From positions 1 to 53,534 of the forward strand of contig CAIXTV010000008.1 in NCBI GenBank assembly GCA_903922465.1: a stretch of 53,534 nt of DNA. The letters run 5' to 3'. The notes beneath the pieces are model-generated. The model searched no databases and was not told the DNA's origin. It worked only from the letters and a program-made list of their open reading frames with translations. Below are positions 16,765-25,109 of the stretch, in pieces. Numbering within the stretch: the stretch's first letter is position 1; each line of letters opens with the position of its first letter. The translations under genes and the position numbers were made by a program. The stretch comes from an uncultured bacterium. Its GTDB lineage: Bacteria > Bacteroidota > Bacteroidia > Bacteroidales > CAIXTV01.

Positions 16765-18495
16765 ATGGAGCTTTTCCGAAGAAAGTCAATCGACTCAATA
16801 CTTGAGGATGCGAAACGAAATTCCGGACAAGAGCATACATTAAAGCAAAACTTAAACGTAAAAGACCTCACATCGCTTGGCATTGCTGCCATAATCGGTG
16901 CGGGTATATTCAGCACTATCGGCAATGCGGCAGCTTATGGTGGTCCTGCGGTCTCACTTCTTTTCGTATTTACCGCTATCGCTTGTGGATTCTCGGCCTT
17001 GTGTTACGCACATTTCGCATCGGCTATCCCAATCAGCGGAAGCGCATACACTTATGCCTATGCCACATTCGGAGAGCTGGTTGCCTGGATCATAGGTTGG
17101 GATTTAATTATGGAATATGCCGTGGGCAATATAGCAGTTGCCATCTCCTGGTCCGATTACTTCTCTTCGCTTATGAATGGAATGGGGGTTCATGTCCCTG
17201 CATTCCTATGCACCGACTATCTTTCGGCTTATCGTGGTTTCACTGAAGTAAGCGCCAAATTGGCTCAGGGCATCGACCTCAGTGCTTTAAGTTCAAATAT
17301 GCAGGAAGCTTATGCCGCATGGCAAACAGCCCCACAGCTTTTCGGACTTAAAATTATTGCCGACATACCAGCCTTTTCCATAGTGGTATTCATAACGGCC
17401 CTTGTTTATAGGGGCATTTACGAATCGAAAGTTGCAGGAAACTTGATGGTGCTGCTGAAGCTTGCCATATTGATGTTGGTAATTGGAGTAGGGGCTTTTT
17501 ATGTTAATCCGGGAAATTGGTCGCCCTTTGCCCCTAATGGCATTGCCGGAGTAATGAAGGGGGTGTCGGGAGTATTCTTTGCCTATATTGGGTTTGATGC
17601 CATATCTACGACGGCCGAGGAGTGTAAAAATCCGAGACGGGATTTGCCCCGTGCCATGATACTTTCACTCATTATTACCACGGTTTTATATGTTATTATC
17701 AGTTTGGTGCTCACGGGTCTGGTAAATTATTCAGAACTCGCCGTTGGTGACCCATTGGCTTATGCTTTTGAGAAACTCCATCTAACAAAGTTCTCAGGCA
17801 TAATAGCACTTAGCGCAGTCATTGCGATGGCGAGTGTGCTCTTGGTCTTTCAGGTGGGGCAACCTCGCATTTGGATGAGCATGAGTCGCGATGGATTGTT
17901 GCCACGTATCTTTTCAAATCTGCATCCCAAATACAAAACTCCAGCCTTTTCAACCATCATGGCCGGAATACTGGTAGCTATCCCAACCCTCTTCTTAAAT
18001 CTCACAGAAGTTACTGACCTTACCAGTATTGGTACCTTGTTTGCCTTTGTGTTGGTATCAGGGGGGCTTTTGTTTTGGGAAAAGCGCCTCGAAACAGTCA
18101 CTCTTGATGGGATAAGAGAGAAACGATTCCGAGTTCCATATATCAACTGCAGGATTTATCTTCCTATTGTATGGGGGGTATTGTTCGCGATCTTATTTAT
18201 TTACGATGTTCATTGGATTTCTACTTGGATTAATGCTATCGATTTAAGCCATTGGGACGTGCTTAAGCATCAAATACCCTACTTAATCTATTTTGTGTTT
18301 GCGCTTGTGCTAACAATTGTTGGGATAGTGCACAGTTTATCGCTGATTCCCATGATGGGACTGCTCACCAATCTATATCTGATGACCGAATTGGGAATCA
18401 CCAATTGGATGCGCTTCATAATATGGCTGATTATTGGATTGGCACTTTACTTTATCTATGGAAAACGATTCAGTCGATTAAAATCAAAACAATAA
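16765..18495 (+). CDS. APC-superfamily cationic amino-acid permease
   Basis: A 576-residue inner-membrane protein with at least twelve hydrophobic segments. It resembles the CAT subgroup of the APC superfamily (YfnA and eukaryotic cationic amino-acid transporters): the first helix motif GIAAIIGAGIFSTIGNAA, then GFSALCYAHFASAIPISGSAYTYAYATFGE, and the FFAYIGFDAISTTAEECKNPRRDLPRA block. The C terminus adds two helices beyond the core of twelve. The exact substrate cannot be read from sequence. It follows dxs by 3 bases and precedes the TSUP permease by 21 bases. I see no functional link with isoprenoid synthesis. Confidence 0.9.
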   Translation: MELFRRKSIDSILEDAKRNSGQEHTLKQNLNVKDLTSLGIAAIIGAGIFSTIGNAAAYGGPAVSLLFVFTAIACGFSALCYAHFASAIPISGSAYTYAYATFGELVAWIIGWDLIMEYAVGNIAVAISWSDYFSSLMNGMGVHVPAFLCTDYLSAYRGFTEVSAKLAQGIDLSALSSNMQEAYAAWQTAPQLFGLKIIADIPAFSIVVFITALVYRGIYESKVAGNLMVLLKLAILMLVIGVGAFYVNPGNWSPFAPNGIAGVMKGVSGVFFAYIGFDAISTTAEECKNPRRDLPRAMILSLIITTVLYVIISLVLTGLVNYSELAVGDPLAYAFEKLHLTKFSGIIALSAVIAMASVLLVFQVGQPRIWMSMSRDGLLPRIFSNLHPKYKTPAFSTIMAGILVAIPTLFLNLTEVTDLTSIGTLFAFVLVSGGLLFWEKRLETVTLDGIREKRFRVPYINCRIYLPIVWGVLFAILFIYDVHWISTWINAIDLSHWDVLKHQIPYLIYFVFALVLTIVGIVHSLSLIPMMGLLTNLYLMTELGITNWMRFIIWLIIGLALYFIYGKRFSRLKSKQ

Positions 18496-18516
18496 ATCTA
18501 TCTTAATGCAAACTCC

Positions 18517-19302
18517 ATGTCTTGGCTAATAGTAACAGCACTCATCGCTTCAGGATTATTAGTCGGGTTTATTAATACACTGGCAGGTGGCGGGACTATT
18601 ATTTCTATTTCGCTGCTCATGTTTTTAGGACTGCCACCCACTGTGGCAAATGGCACCAACCGTGTAGCAGTTGTGATTCAAAATTTCGTTGCAGTAGGGA
18701 GTTTTCGCCGTCAGAAAGTTCTCGATACGCGAAACGGGATTCGTTTGGGAATTCCAACGGTGTTAGGTTCCTTGTTAGGAGCACAAATAGCCGTCAGTCT
18801 GAACGATCGTTTCATTCAATATGCAATAGGTATGGCAATGTTGGTCATGTTATTCTTTATACTCTTTAAGCCAGCCTATCTTACCCAATCAAAAGAAGAA
18901 CTCTTACGAAAGCCAATTGGCAGATGGCAATATTTTTTGTTTTTCCTGATTGGAATTTACGGTGGCTTCATACATGTAGGAGTAGGATATTTTATTATTG
19001 CAGGCGTTATGCTGGGGGCAGGCTATAATCTATTAAAAGCCAATGCTATCAAGAATTTGATTGTGTTGATGTATGCTCCCTTTACCTTAATTGTATTTAT
19101 GATTAGTGGCATGGTTGATTATCGTTATGGACTGATACATGCCGTGGGAAATGTTGTGGGAGCCTACTTTGCCGCTAAGTATGCTGTCAATTGGGGCATA
19201 CAATTTGTTAGATGGGCAATGGTTTGCATAATTCTTGTTACGGTTATGCAAATGTTCGGGATAATTGACTTCAAAGAAATATTTCGGATGATATTGAAAT
19301 AA
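18517..19302 (+). CDS. TSUP (TauE/SafE) family membrane permease
   Basis: A 261-residue hydrophobic protein with about eight membrane segments and the two-fold TSUP pattern: the N-terminal half opens with GFINTLAGGGTIISISLLMFLG and NGTNRVAVVIQN, and the second half with IGIYGGFIHVGVGYFII and NAIKNLIVLMYAP. Members move sulfonates, sulfite, sulfate or other organosulfur anions, but most are uncharacterised and the neighbours give no hint of the substrate. The start at 18517 puts 21 bases between it and the permease upstream, so one transcript is likely. Confidence 0.88.
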   Translation: MSWLIVTALIASGLLVGFINTLAGGGTIISISLLMFLGLPPTVANGTNRVAVVIQNFVAVGSFRRQKVLDTRNGIRLGIPTVLGSLLGAQIAVSLNDRFIQYAIGMAMLVMLFFILFKPAYLTQSKEELLRKPIGRWQYFLFFLIGIYGGFIHVGVGYFIIAGVMLGAGYNLLKANAIKNLIVLMYAPFTLIVFMISGMVDYRYGLIHAVGNVVGAYFAAKYAVNWGIQFVRWAMVCIILVTVMQMFGIIDFKEIFRMILK

Positions 19303-19332
19303 TTTTTATAATTTTACTCAAAAATAATTAGC

Positions 19333-19782
19333 ATGAAAAAATGTATTCTTTTGGTTTTGGGACTGGGCTTGTTCATAAGCGTTTCGGCTCAAAAAGTTGA
19401 CGTAAACGATTTACCTAATGGAGTATCGAAAAATTTTAAAACCTTCTTTCCTGAGTCATTTAATGCTTTTTGGCAAAAGACCGACACAGGTTATTTCTGT
19501 GATTTTAGCTTCAACGAAGCCAAAACTAAAGCTGTTTTCAGCATGAATGGCGACTTGTTACATACCGAATACAATGTTCCAACACAATATCTTCCTAAGA
19601 AAATTAAAGATTTGTTAGTCGAAAAGTATAAAGGTTATAAAGTAAAACAATTAGATGTTGTTAAAAAACCTGGCGATGCTGAAGGTAAGTATCGTGTTAT
19701 TCTAATACAAAAGAAAGCCACAGAAACTTTGCTTTTCACCCTTAAAGGAGAACCATTTAAGGAAGAAGAAAAGAAGCAATAA
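19333..19782 (+). CDS. Secreted PepSY-like protein
   Basis: A 149-residue protein with a signal peptide (MKKCILLVLGLGLFISVSAQ) and one repeat-like unit of the PepSY-like type found in Bacteroidota: a helix (LPNGVSKNFKTFFPES), a strand pair with FWQKTDTGYFCDFSFNEAKTKAVFSMNGDLL, then a second helix with LPKKIKDLLVEKYKGYKVK and a final strand with LLFTLKGEPF. Such proteins are periplasmic or surface located and have no known activity. The C terminus is charged (EEEKKQ). It lies 30 bases after the TSUP gene and 54 before a lipoprotein gene. Confidence 0.75.
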   Translation: MKKCILLVLGLGLFISVSAQKVDVNDLPNGVSKNFKTFFPESFNAFWQKTDTGYFCDFSFNEAKTKAVFSMNGDLLHTEYNVPTQYLPKKIKDLLVEKYKGYKVKQLDVVKKPGDAEGKYRVILIQKKATETLLFTLKGEPFKEEEKKQ

Positions 19783-19836
19783 GTTGCTTGCTTTTGAAAT
19801 AGGTTTAAGTCTTCAACCAAAATAAAATTTACTTTG

Positions 19837-20274
19837 ATGAAAAGAATCCTGTTAATCATTAGTGGGGCTGCCTTTTTATTTATCATAAATGCATGCCACA
19901 AAGCTGAACCTAAAGCAAACGTTATTGAATTGCTGCAAACCGATAAAGCTTTTTCGGATTTATCGCTTCAAAAAGGAAAGAATTATGCTTTTCTTGAATA
20001 TATTGATAAACTGGGCATCATGTTAAGACCCGATAGTATGCCTATAATGGGTCATGATTCGCTTATGATTTATCAAAGTCAGAGGCCAGACACAGCTTAC
20101 ACTTTATCGTGGGATCCAATGGGTGGAAAGATTGCGCAATCGGGAGACTTGGGTTTTACTTATGGTGTTTATACTTACAAAACAAAGGATACAATTATCC
20201 ATGGAACCTATGCAACCGTGTGGACTAAAAACAAGGAAGGTAAGTGGAAGATGGCATTAGATGTAGGTAATTAA
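19837..20274 (+). CDS. Small lipoprotein, possibly NTF2/SnoaL-like
   Basis: A 145-residue protein with a lipoprotein signal: MKRILLIISGAAFLFIINAC, where the cysteine at residue 20 would be lipidated. The frame begins one codon earlier with TTG; ATG at 19837 is the sensible start. The mature part (ELLQTDKAFSDLSLQKG, then DSLMIYQSQRPDTAYTLSWDP, GDLGFTYGVYTYK and GTYATVWTKNKEGKWKMALD) has the helix then curved-sheet order and the terminal G-x-W-K-x-x-x-D typical of DUF4440/SnoaL-like proteins. Function unknown. It is the last gene of the run starting at dxs. Confidence 0.7.
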   Translation: MKRILLIISGAAFLFIINACHKAEPKANVIELLQTDKAFSDLSLQKGKNYAFLEYIDKLGIMLRPDSMPIMGHDSLMIYQSQRPDTAYTLSWDPMGGKIAQSGDLGFTYGVYTYKTKDTIIHGTYATVWTKNKEGKWKMALDVGN

Positions 20275-20418
20275 TGTCGGCATCTTTTCGTGAAAGATAT
20301 GATGTTTGAGAGAAAATAAAACAACAATCTTCTGAACAAAATCAATCTAATGGTGTTTCTTAAATAGGAATTACTTCCTTTAAAGAACAGCTTTTCGCTG
20401 TTTACCGGGAAAAAGCCC

Positions 20419-20426
20419 TACCTTTG
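20419..20426 (+). promoter_or_regulatory. -7 element before the RNA helicase
   Basis: TACCTTTG followed by C, identical to the second and third rRNA promoters. It ends 49 bases before the ATG at 20476. The -33 region is only TTTTCG-like. Confidence 0.5.
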
Positions 20427-20475
20427 CAAAATTGACAACGTAGTCAATATTTTTATCTCATTACTCAAATCCAAT

Positions 20476-21729
20476 ATGTTATTCGAATCATTAAACATTA
20501 TTGAACCCATACTAAAAGCGGTTCAAGAAGAGGGCTATACTACCCCTACGCCTATTCAGGCACAAGCCATTCCAATTGTTTTACAAGGCACCGACCTGCT
20601 CGGTTGCGCCCAAACGGGTACCGGGAAAACGGCTGCTTTTGCCATCCCTATCCTGCAATTATTAAAAGCAAAGAAAAACTTCGATAAAAGAAGAAAAATA
20701 AGAAGTCTTATTGTTACCCCAACCCGTGAACTCGCTATTCAGATTGATGAAAGCTTTAAGGCTTATGGCAGACATACCGGCTTAGTAAGCACTGTTGTTT
20801 TTGGGGGTGTAAATCAAAACCCACAAACTACCGCCCTTCGAGTGGGGGTTGATATTTTAATTGCCACTCCCGGCAGATTGTTAGATTTAATGAATCAGGG
20901 ACATTTAACCCTGCGTGATGTTGAAATATTTGTTTTGGATGAAGCCGATCGTATGCTCGATATGGGTTTTATTCATGACGTTAGGAAACTTATAGCTGAG
21001 CTTCCTCAAAAACGCCAATCTCTTTTCTTCTCGGCAACCATGCCTCCTGAGATTGTCAAACTTGCGAGCACCATACTGCATAATCCTTTGAAGGTATCGG
21101 TAACACCGGTTTCTTCAACTGTTGATATTATTAAGCAGTTTGTATATTTTGTTGACAAAGGCAATAAAAACGATTTATTAATAGAAATATTAAAAGATAA
21201 GGCCATTAAAACTGCTCTTGTGTTCACACGCACTAAGCATGGTGCCGATAAGGTAGTGAAAATCCTACTAAAACACGACATTAAAGCCGAGGCCATTCAT
21301 GGTAATAAGGCGCAAAATGCCCGTCAAAGGGCTTTATCCAATTTTAAAGACCAAACCACACGAGTGTTGGTGGCTACCGATATTGCTGCACGTGGAATTG
21401 ACGTGGATGATTTGGAGTATGTAATCAATTTCGAAATGTCGAATATTGCAGAAACTTATGTTCATCGCATTGGCAGAACAGGTAGGGCAGGAGCAAAGGG
21501 AACGGCATTGTCGTTTTGTGATGCTGAAGAAAAAGAATTTTTGCGTGATGTTGAAAAGCTGATTAATAAAAAGATTAACGTCATCAATAATCACCCTTTT
21601 CCTTTGATAGACCATCATCCGGTGAAGGCACCCAAACAAGAACGCAGAAATACGGGTCATGCAAGGCCTAAACCTGATGTGAACGCAAATCCCCAAAGGA
21701 GATTTTCCAATACAAGGAGTACACGATAA
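20476..21729 (+). CDS. rhlE: DEAD-box RNA helicase, RhlE type
   Basis: ATP-dependent RNA helicase of 417 residues. Motifs in order: Q motif ([11 protein letters not shown], about 23-33), Walker A AQTGTGKT (45-52), [22 protein letters not shown] (the DEAD box), SAT, then the second RecA domain with [12 protein letters not shown] and [10 protein letters not shown]. The C-terminal extension is short, basic and Gln/Asn/Arg-rich ([18 protein letters not shown]), as in RhlE. Such helicases act in ribosome assembly, RNA turnover and cold adaptation. It is a single-gene unit. Confidence 0.9.
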   Translation: MLFESLNIIEPILKAVQEEGYTTPTPIQAQAIPIVLQGTDLLGCAQTGTGKTAAFAIPILQLLKAKKNFDKRRKIRSLIVTPTRELAIQIDESFKAYGRHTGLVSTVVFGGVNQNPQTTALRVGVDILIATPGRLLDLMNQGHLTLRDVEIFVLDEADRMLDMGFIHDVRKLIAELPQKRQSLFFSATMPPEIVKLASTILHNPLKVSVTPVSSTVDIIKQFVYFVDKGNKNDLLIEILKDKAIKTALVFTRTKHGADKVVKILLKHDIKAEAIHGNKAQNARQRALSNFKDQTTRVLVATDIAARGIDVDDLEYVINFEMSNIAETYVHRIGRTGRAGAKGTALSFCDAEEKEFLRDVEKLINKKINVINNHPFPLIDHHPVKAPKQERRNTGHARPKPDVNANPQRRFSNTRSTR

Positions 21730-21860
21730 GAAAACCATCAGGATTTGGTGGTGGTTTGAATTAATTTTCCGAGAAAATGAGGCTGCATAGGCTTTTGGAA
21801 TTAGGTCAGATTAACTTTTCTAACTTACACACTTTATGGGATACTTCCCTTTAAATTTAT

Positions 21861-22007
21861 GTCGACAGCCAAAACACGACCGTCAACAGCCATAATTTGA
21901 CCATCAACAGCCATAATTTGACCATCAACAGGCAAAACACGACCATCAACAGCCATAATTTGACCATCAACAGCCATAATTTGACCGTCAACAGCAATAA
22001 TACGACT
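21861..22007. repeat. 21-bp tandem array 4 (CATCAACAGCCATAATTTGA type)
   Basis: Seven units of exactly 21 bases. It is the same repeat as array 7, on the opposite strand (CAAATTATGGCTGTTGATGG). The left flank, CTTTAAATTTATGTCGACAG, matches the right flank of array 7 in reverse complement, so the two are copies of one element that include flanking sequence. Confidence 0.95.
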
Positions 22008-22150
22008 GTTGATTGAAATCAAGTTGGTAATGACATGGTTATTAATGGTTAAGCTTTAAATGTTACATTTTATGTTTAAGTGTTAATTGTTAAAAATGTT
22101 AATTTATATTTGTCCTTTGACAATGCCGAATGAGTTTGAAGTTAATGTTA

Positions 22151-22220
22151 AGGGAAAAGGAAAATCCCGCAATCTTTTTTGGAGGGCGGGATTTTTGTTT
22201 GGGTGAAATTGATAATTGCA
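22151..22220 (+). repeat. Palindromic array-associated element, copy A
   Basis: About 70 bases: AGGGAAAAGG, then AAAATCCCGC (22161-22170), a T-rich loop, GCGGGATTTT (22186-22195), then TGTTTGGGTGAAATTGATAA. The 10-bp perfect stem and following T-rich tract look like an intrinsic terminator. Copy B lies at 22635-22704, and reverse-oriented copies are at 39760-39837 and 40201-40240. Confidence 0.85.
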
Positions 22221-22403
22221 TATTATCTGATGTTCAATGCAGAATTGCAACTCCACTTAACCTCTTTGCGTCTTTTGGAAATTAGCCCTCGGAGTGAGAT
22301 TCCCCTATTACCAAATCACCATTTCAATACTCTTTGTTCTCTAATAATTTCACTCTTAAAATTTACTTCCTTATTTAGAGCTTGCTGCAATCGCAAAATT
22401 ACA

Positions 22404-22583
22404 ATTTCCGAACGGATATTGATAAACTCCAAACGGATATTTATATTTTCCAAACGGATATTTATATTTTCCGAACGGATATTTATATTTTCCGAACGGA
22501 TATTTATATTTCCCAAATGGATATTTATATTTTCCAATTGGATATTTGTATTTTCCGATTGGATATTTGTAATTGTCAATTGA
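22404..22583. repeat. 21-bp tandem array 5 (TTTTCCGAACGGATATTTAT type)
   Basis: Eight full units and a partial one. It lies between copies A and B of the palindromic element. Both strands are open in several frames because the period is a multiple of three and the unit lacks stop codons there; the heptapeptide frames are artefacts. Confidence 0.95.
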
Positions 22584-22634
22584 AAATGTCTGAATAAGGA
22601 GGTTGACCGTTTTATGATGATGTGAAGTTGAGGC

Positions 22635-22704
22635 TAAAGGAAAAGGAAAATCCCGCACTCTTTTTTGGAGGCGGGATTTTTGTTTGGGTGAAATTAATAA
22701 TTGC
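22635..22704 (+). repeat. Palindromic array-associated element, copy B
   Basis: Nearly identical to copy A over about 70 bases (stem AAAATCCCGC at 22647-22656 and GCGGGATTTT at 22671-22680) and in the same orientation, giving a direct repeat that brackets array 5. Confidence 0.85.
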
Positions 22705-22859
22705 AAATTCCACTTAATTGCATCGGGTCTTTTGATGATTGGAGCTCAGGGGGTAGGAAATGATTTAAGAACAAGGCTTGTGAACGAATTATTTTTTTAT
22801 ATTTAAATATTAAGCCTTCTACATTATAACAATGCTTGTCTCTCAACAACTTTAGGCAC

Positions 22860-25013
22860 TTACTTCTCTACCAACTCCATCTCATTAATGAGATTCTTTG
22901 CACCAGCAAACTTATCGATGATAAACAATACATAGCGTATGTCAACATTGATGGTGCGTTGGAGGTCGGGTTCGAAGGCGATGTTCCCACTCATGGCTTC
23001 CCAGTTGCCATCGAAAGCTAAGCCAATCAAATTGCCTTTGCCATCAAGAACAGGACTTCCGGAGTTGCCCCCTGTGATATCGTTATTGGTGATAAAGTCG
23101 GTTTTCAGAACCCCGTTTTCACCATATTTGCCATAGTCTTTAGCATTATAAAGTTCTTTCAGTTTCTTATGGACCACAAATTCCCAATTCGAAGGATCTT
23201 CTTTTTCCATAATGCCAGCCAGTGTGGTGTAATAGTCGAAATGTACCCCATCAGCAGGATAATAGTCTAGCACTTTGCCATAGGTCATGCGCATGGTAGA
23301 GTTGGCATTGGGGGCAAACTTCTTGGTGGGTTGCATCTCCATAACACCTGCTACAAACTTGCGATTGCCTTCGGCCAAATTGCCATTAGGTGCTTCTAAT
23401 TTATCAGCAATAATTTTATAAGCAGCTGATAAAGATTGCATGCTGGTAAAAGCAAGGTCTTTGTCGAGGGCTTTATAGGATGGCTTTGCCAGAAATGCAT
23501 CTAATTTGTTTTTATCCGTAAAAATGGAAGATTTAAACACCTCGACGGCATAAGTATCGAAGTCGTTTTTATACTTCTTTGCAATAGTTTTCATTATGGA
23601 AGGTTGGAAAGTTGCCTCCAGTTTTTGGGCACTCATCTTAAACATTTCGGCAAGCAATATTTGATCGAGTGGGGCATAAAAATCTTTGTAGAACTTGGCT
23701 GAAGATTCCTTGAGAGTAGCCACCAATTTATCCACTTTGGTTTTACTCATTGTATCCGATTTCAACTCTTTATATAATCCTTCAAAACTACGGGCAAAGC
23801 TGATGATTTCACTTCCTCTCAACAAAGCTTCCACATAATAATAGCGGGCAATGTTGTATTTCATGATTTCGGCGTAGGATGATGAAATCAAACTTAAGGC
23901 ATTTCCATACTTCTCTTTACGGCCATCATCCTGATTCACCCAAGTGGTGAAATCATTCTCAATTTGCACCTTTTGATCATACACTTTCAATCGTTTCAAG
24001 CCTTTGGTCTGACCAATGTAAAACTTCCAGTAGTTTGCAATGCTAGCATATTTAGCAGAATACTGAATGCGCACAGCATCACTTTTGTTCATAAATGACC
24101 GCATAATTTCAAGTTTCTTAGCACGGATGTTTACGATGGTAGGGTTTGATTGCTCTATGGCCATGTTCACTCCATAGGAAGTCAGAAAACGGTCGGTGGA
24201 GCCAGGGTAACCCATAATCATGGCAAAATCATCTTTCTTAACACCTTTAATAGATATAGGTAGAGAGTGTTTTGGTGTATAAGGTATATTTTCTTTCGCA
24301 TAAGTGGCAGGCTTGCCGTCTTTGTCCATATACACTCTAAACATTGAGAAATCTCCAGTGTGTCGAGGCCACATCCAATTGTCGGTATCGGCACCAAACT
24401 TACCTATTGATGAAGGAGGTGCACCTGCAAGACGAACATCTTTGAATATTTCGTAAACAAAAAGATAAAATTCATTCCCATCGAAAAAACTCTTCACCAC
24501 AGCTTCGTATTTTGTATCTTTGGTTTCTTCAGTTTGTATTTTCTTAAATATCTCCTGAAGTTTATCGTTTCTTTCTTTTTCGGTAAGTTTGGCAGGCAAT
24601 TCAGCCATAACTCTCTTACTTACATCATCCATGCGCACCAGAAACTTAACCGTCAATCCGGGCACGGGAATTTCCTCGGACTGGCTCATAGCCCAGAAAC
24701 CATTGGTCAAATAATCGTGTTCAACCGTGCTTGCACCCTGAATTGAACCATAACCACAATGATGATTTGTTAGCAACAAGCCTTGTTTCGATATGATTTC
24801 GCCAGTACATCCATTTCCAAACTGAATAATCGCATCCTTCAAACTCGAATGATTGACGCTATATATTTCTTCGGCAGTAAGTTGCAAGCCCATCTTTTGC
24901 ATATCAACGTAATTCAAACGCTGAATCAACATGGGTAGCCACATGCCTTCGTCGGCTTTTAAAGAGGTGAATCCTAAGGAGAAAATGGATAGGAAAAGGA
25001 CTAGTTTTTTCAT
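22860..25013 (-). CDS. S46-family dipeptidyl-peptidase (DPP7-like)
   Basis: Exported serine dipeptidyl-peptidase of 717 residues, which removes dipeptides from peptides in the periplasm during peptide feeding. The signal peptide (MKKLVLFLSIFSLGFTSLKA) is followed by DEGMWLP. The catalytic triad is visible: His85 in TNHHCGY, Asp in GADTDNWMWPRHTGDFSMFR, and Ser651 in TGGNSGSPVLDGKG. The residue 18 after the serine is Gly669 (FDGNWEAMSG); as I recall the S46 literature, Gly here marks DPP7-like preference for hydrophobic P1 and Arg marks DPP11 with Asp/Glu. That subtype call is an inference. It is downstream of pheT on the same strand, 96 bases away. Confidence 0.93.
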   Translation of the reverse strand: MKKLVLFLSIFSLGFTSLKADEGMWLPMLIQRLNYVDMQKMGLQLTAEEIYSVNHSSLKDAIIQFGNGCTGEIISKQGLLLTNHHCGYGSIQGASTVEHDYLTNGFWAMSQSEEIPVPGLTVKFLVRMDDVSKRVMAELPAKLTEKERNDKLQEIFKKIQTEETKDTKYEAVVKSFFDGNEFYLFVYEIFKDVRLAGAPPSSIGKFGADTDNWMWPRHTGDFSMFRVYMDKDGKPATYAKENIPYTPKHSLPISIKGVKKDDFAMIMGYPGSTDRFLTSYGVNMAIEQSNPTIVNIRAKKLEIMRSFMNKSDAVRIQYSAKYASIANYWKFYIGQTKGLKRLKVYDQKVQIENDFTTWVNQDDGRKEKYGNALSLISSSYAEIMKYNIARYYYVEALLRGSEIISFARSFEGLYKELKSDTMSKTKVDKLVATLKESSAKFYKDFYAPLDQILLAEMFKMSAQKLEATFQPSIMKTIAKKYKNDFDTYAVEVFKSSIFTDKNKLDAFLAKPSYKALDKDLAFTSMQSLSAAYKIIADKLEAPNGNLAEGNRKFVAGVMEMQPTKKFAPNANSTMRMTYGKVLDYYPADGVHFDYYTTLAGIMEKEDPSNWEFVVHKKLKELYNAKDYGKYGENGVLKTDFITNNDITGGNSGSPVLDGKGNLIGLAFDGNWEAMSGNIAFEPDLQRTINVDIRYVLFIIDKFAGAKNLINEMELVEK

Positions 25014-25109
25014 GTATTTAATGTTATTTGAGATTTATTTTAAAGTATCAAAGTTTTATTTTTAGTTGATTTAAACCTATTAGGTTTTGTAATTGTAATA
25101 ATCTTTATT

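Noticed and set aside
22316-22706. Open frames on both strands with KYPFGKY or NINIRSE repeats
   Set aside because: Array 5 is open in several frames at once, which a real gene would not be.
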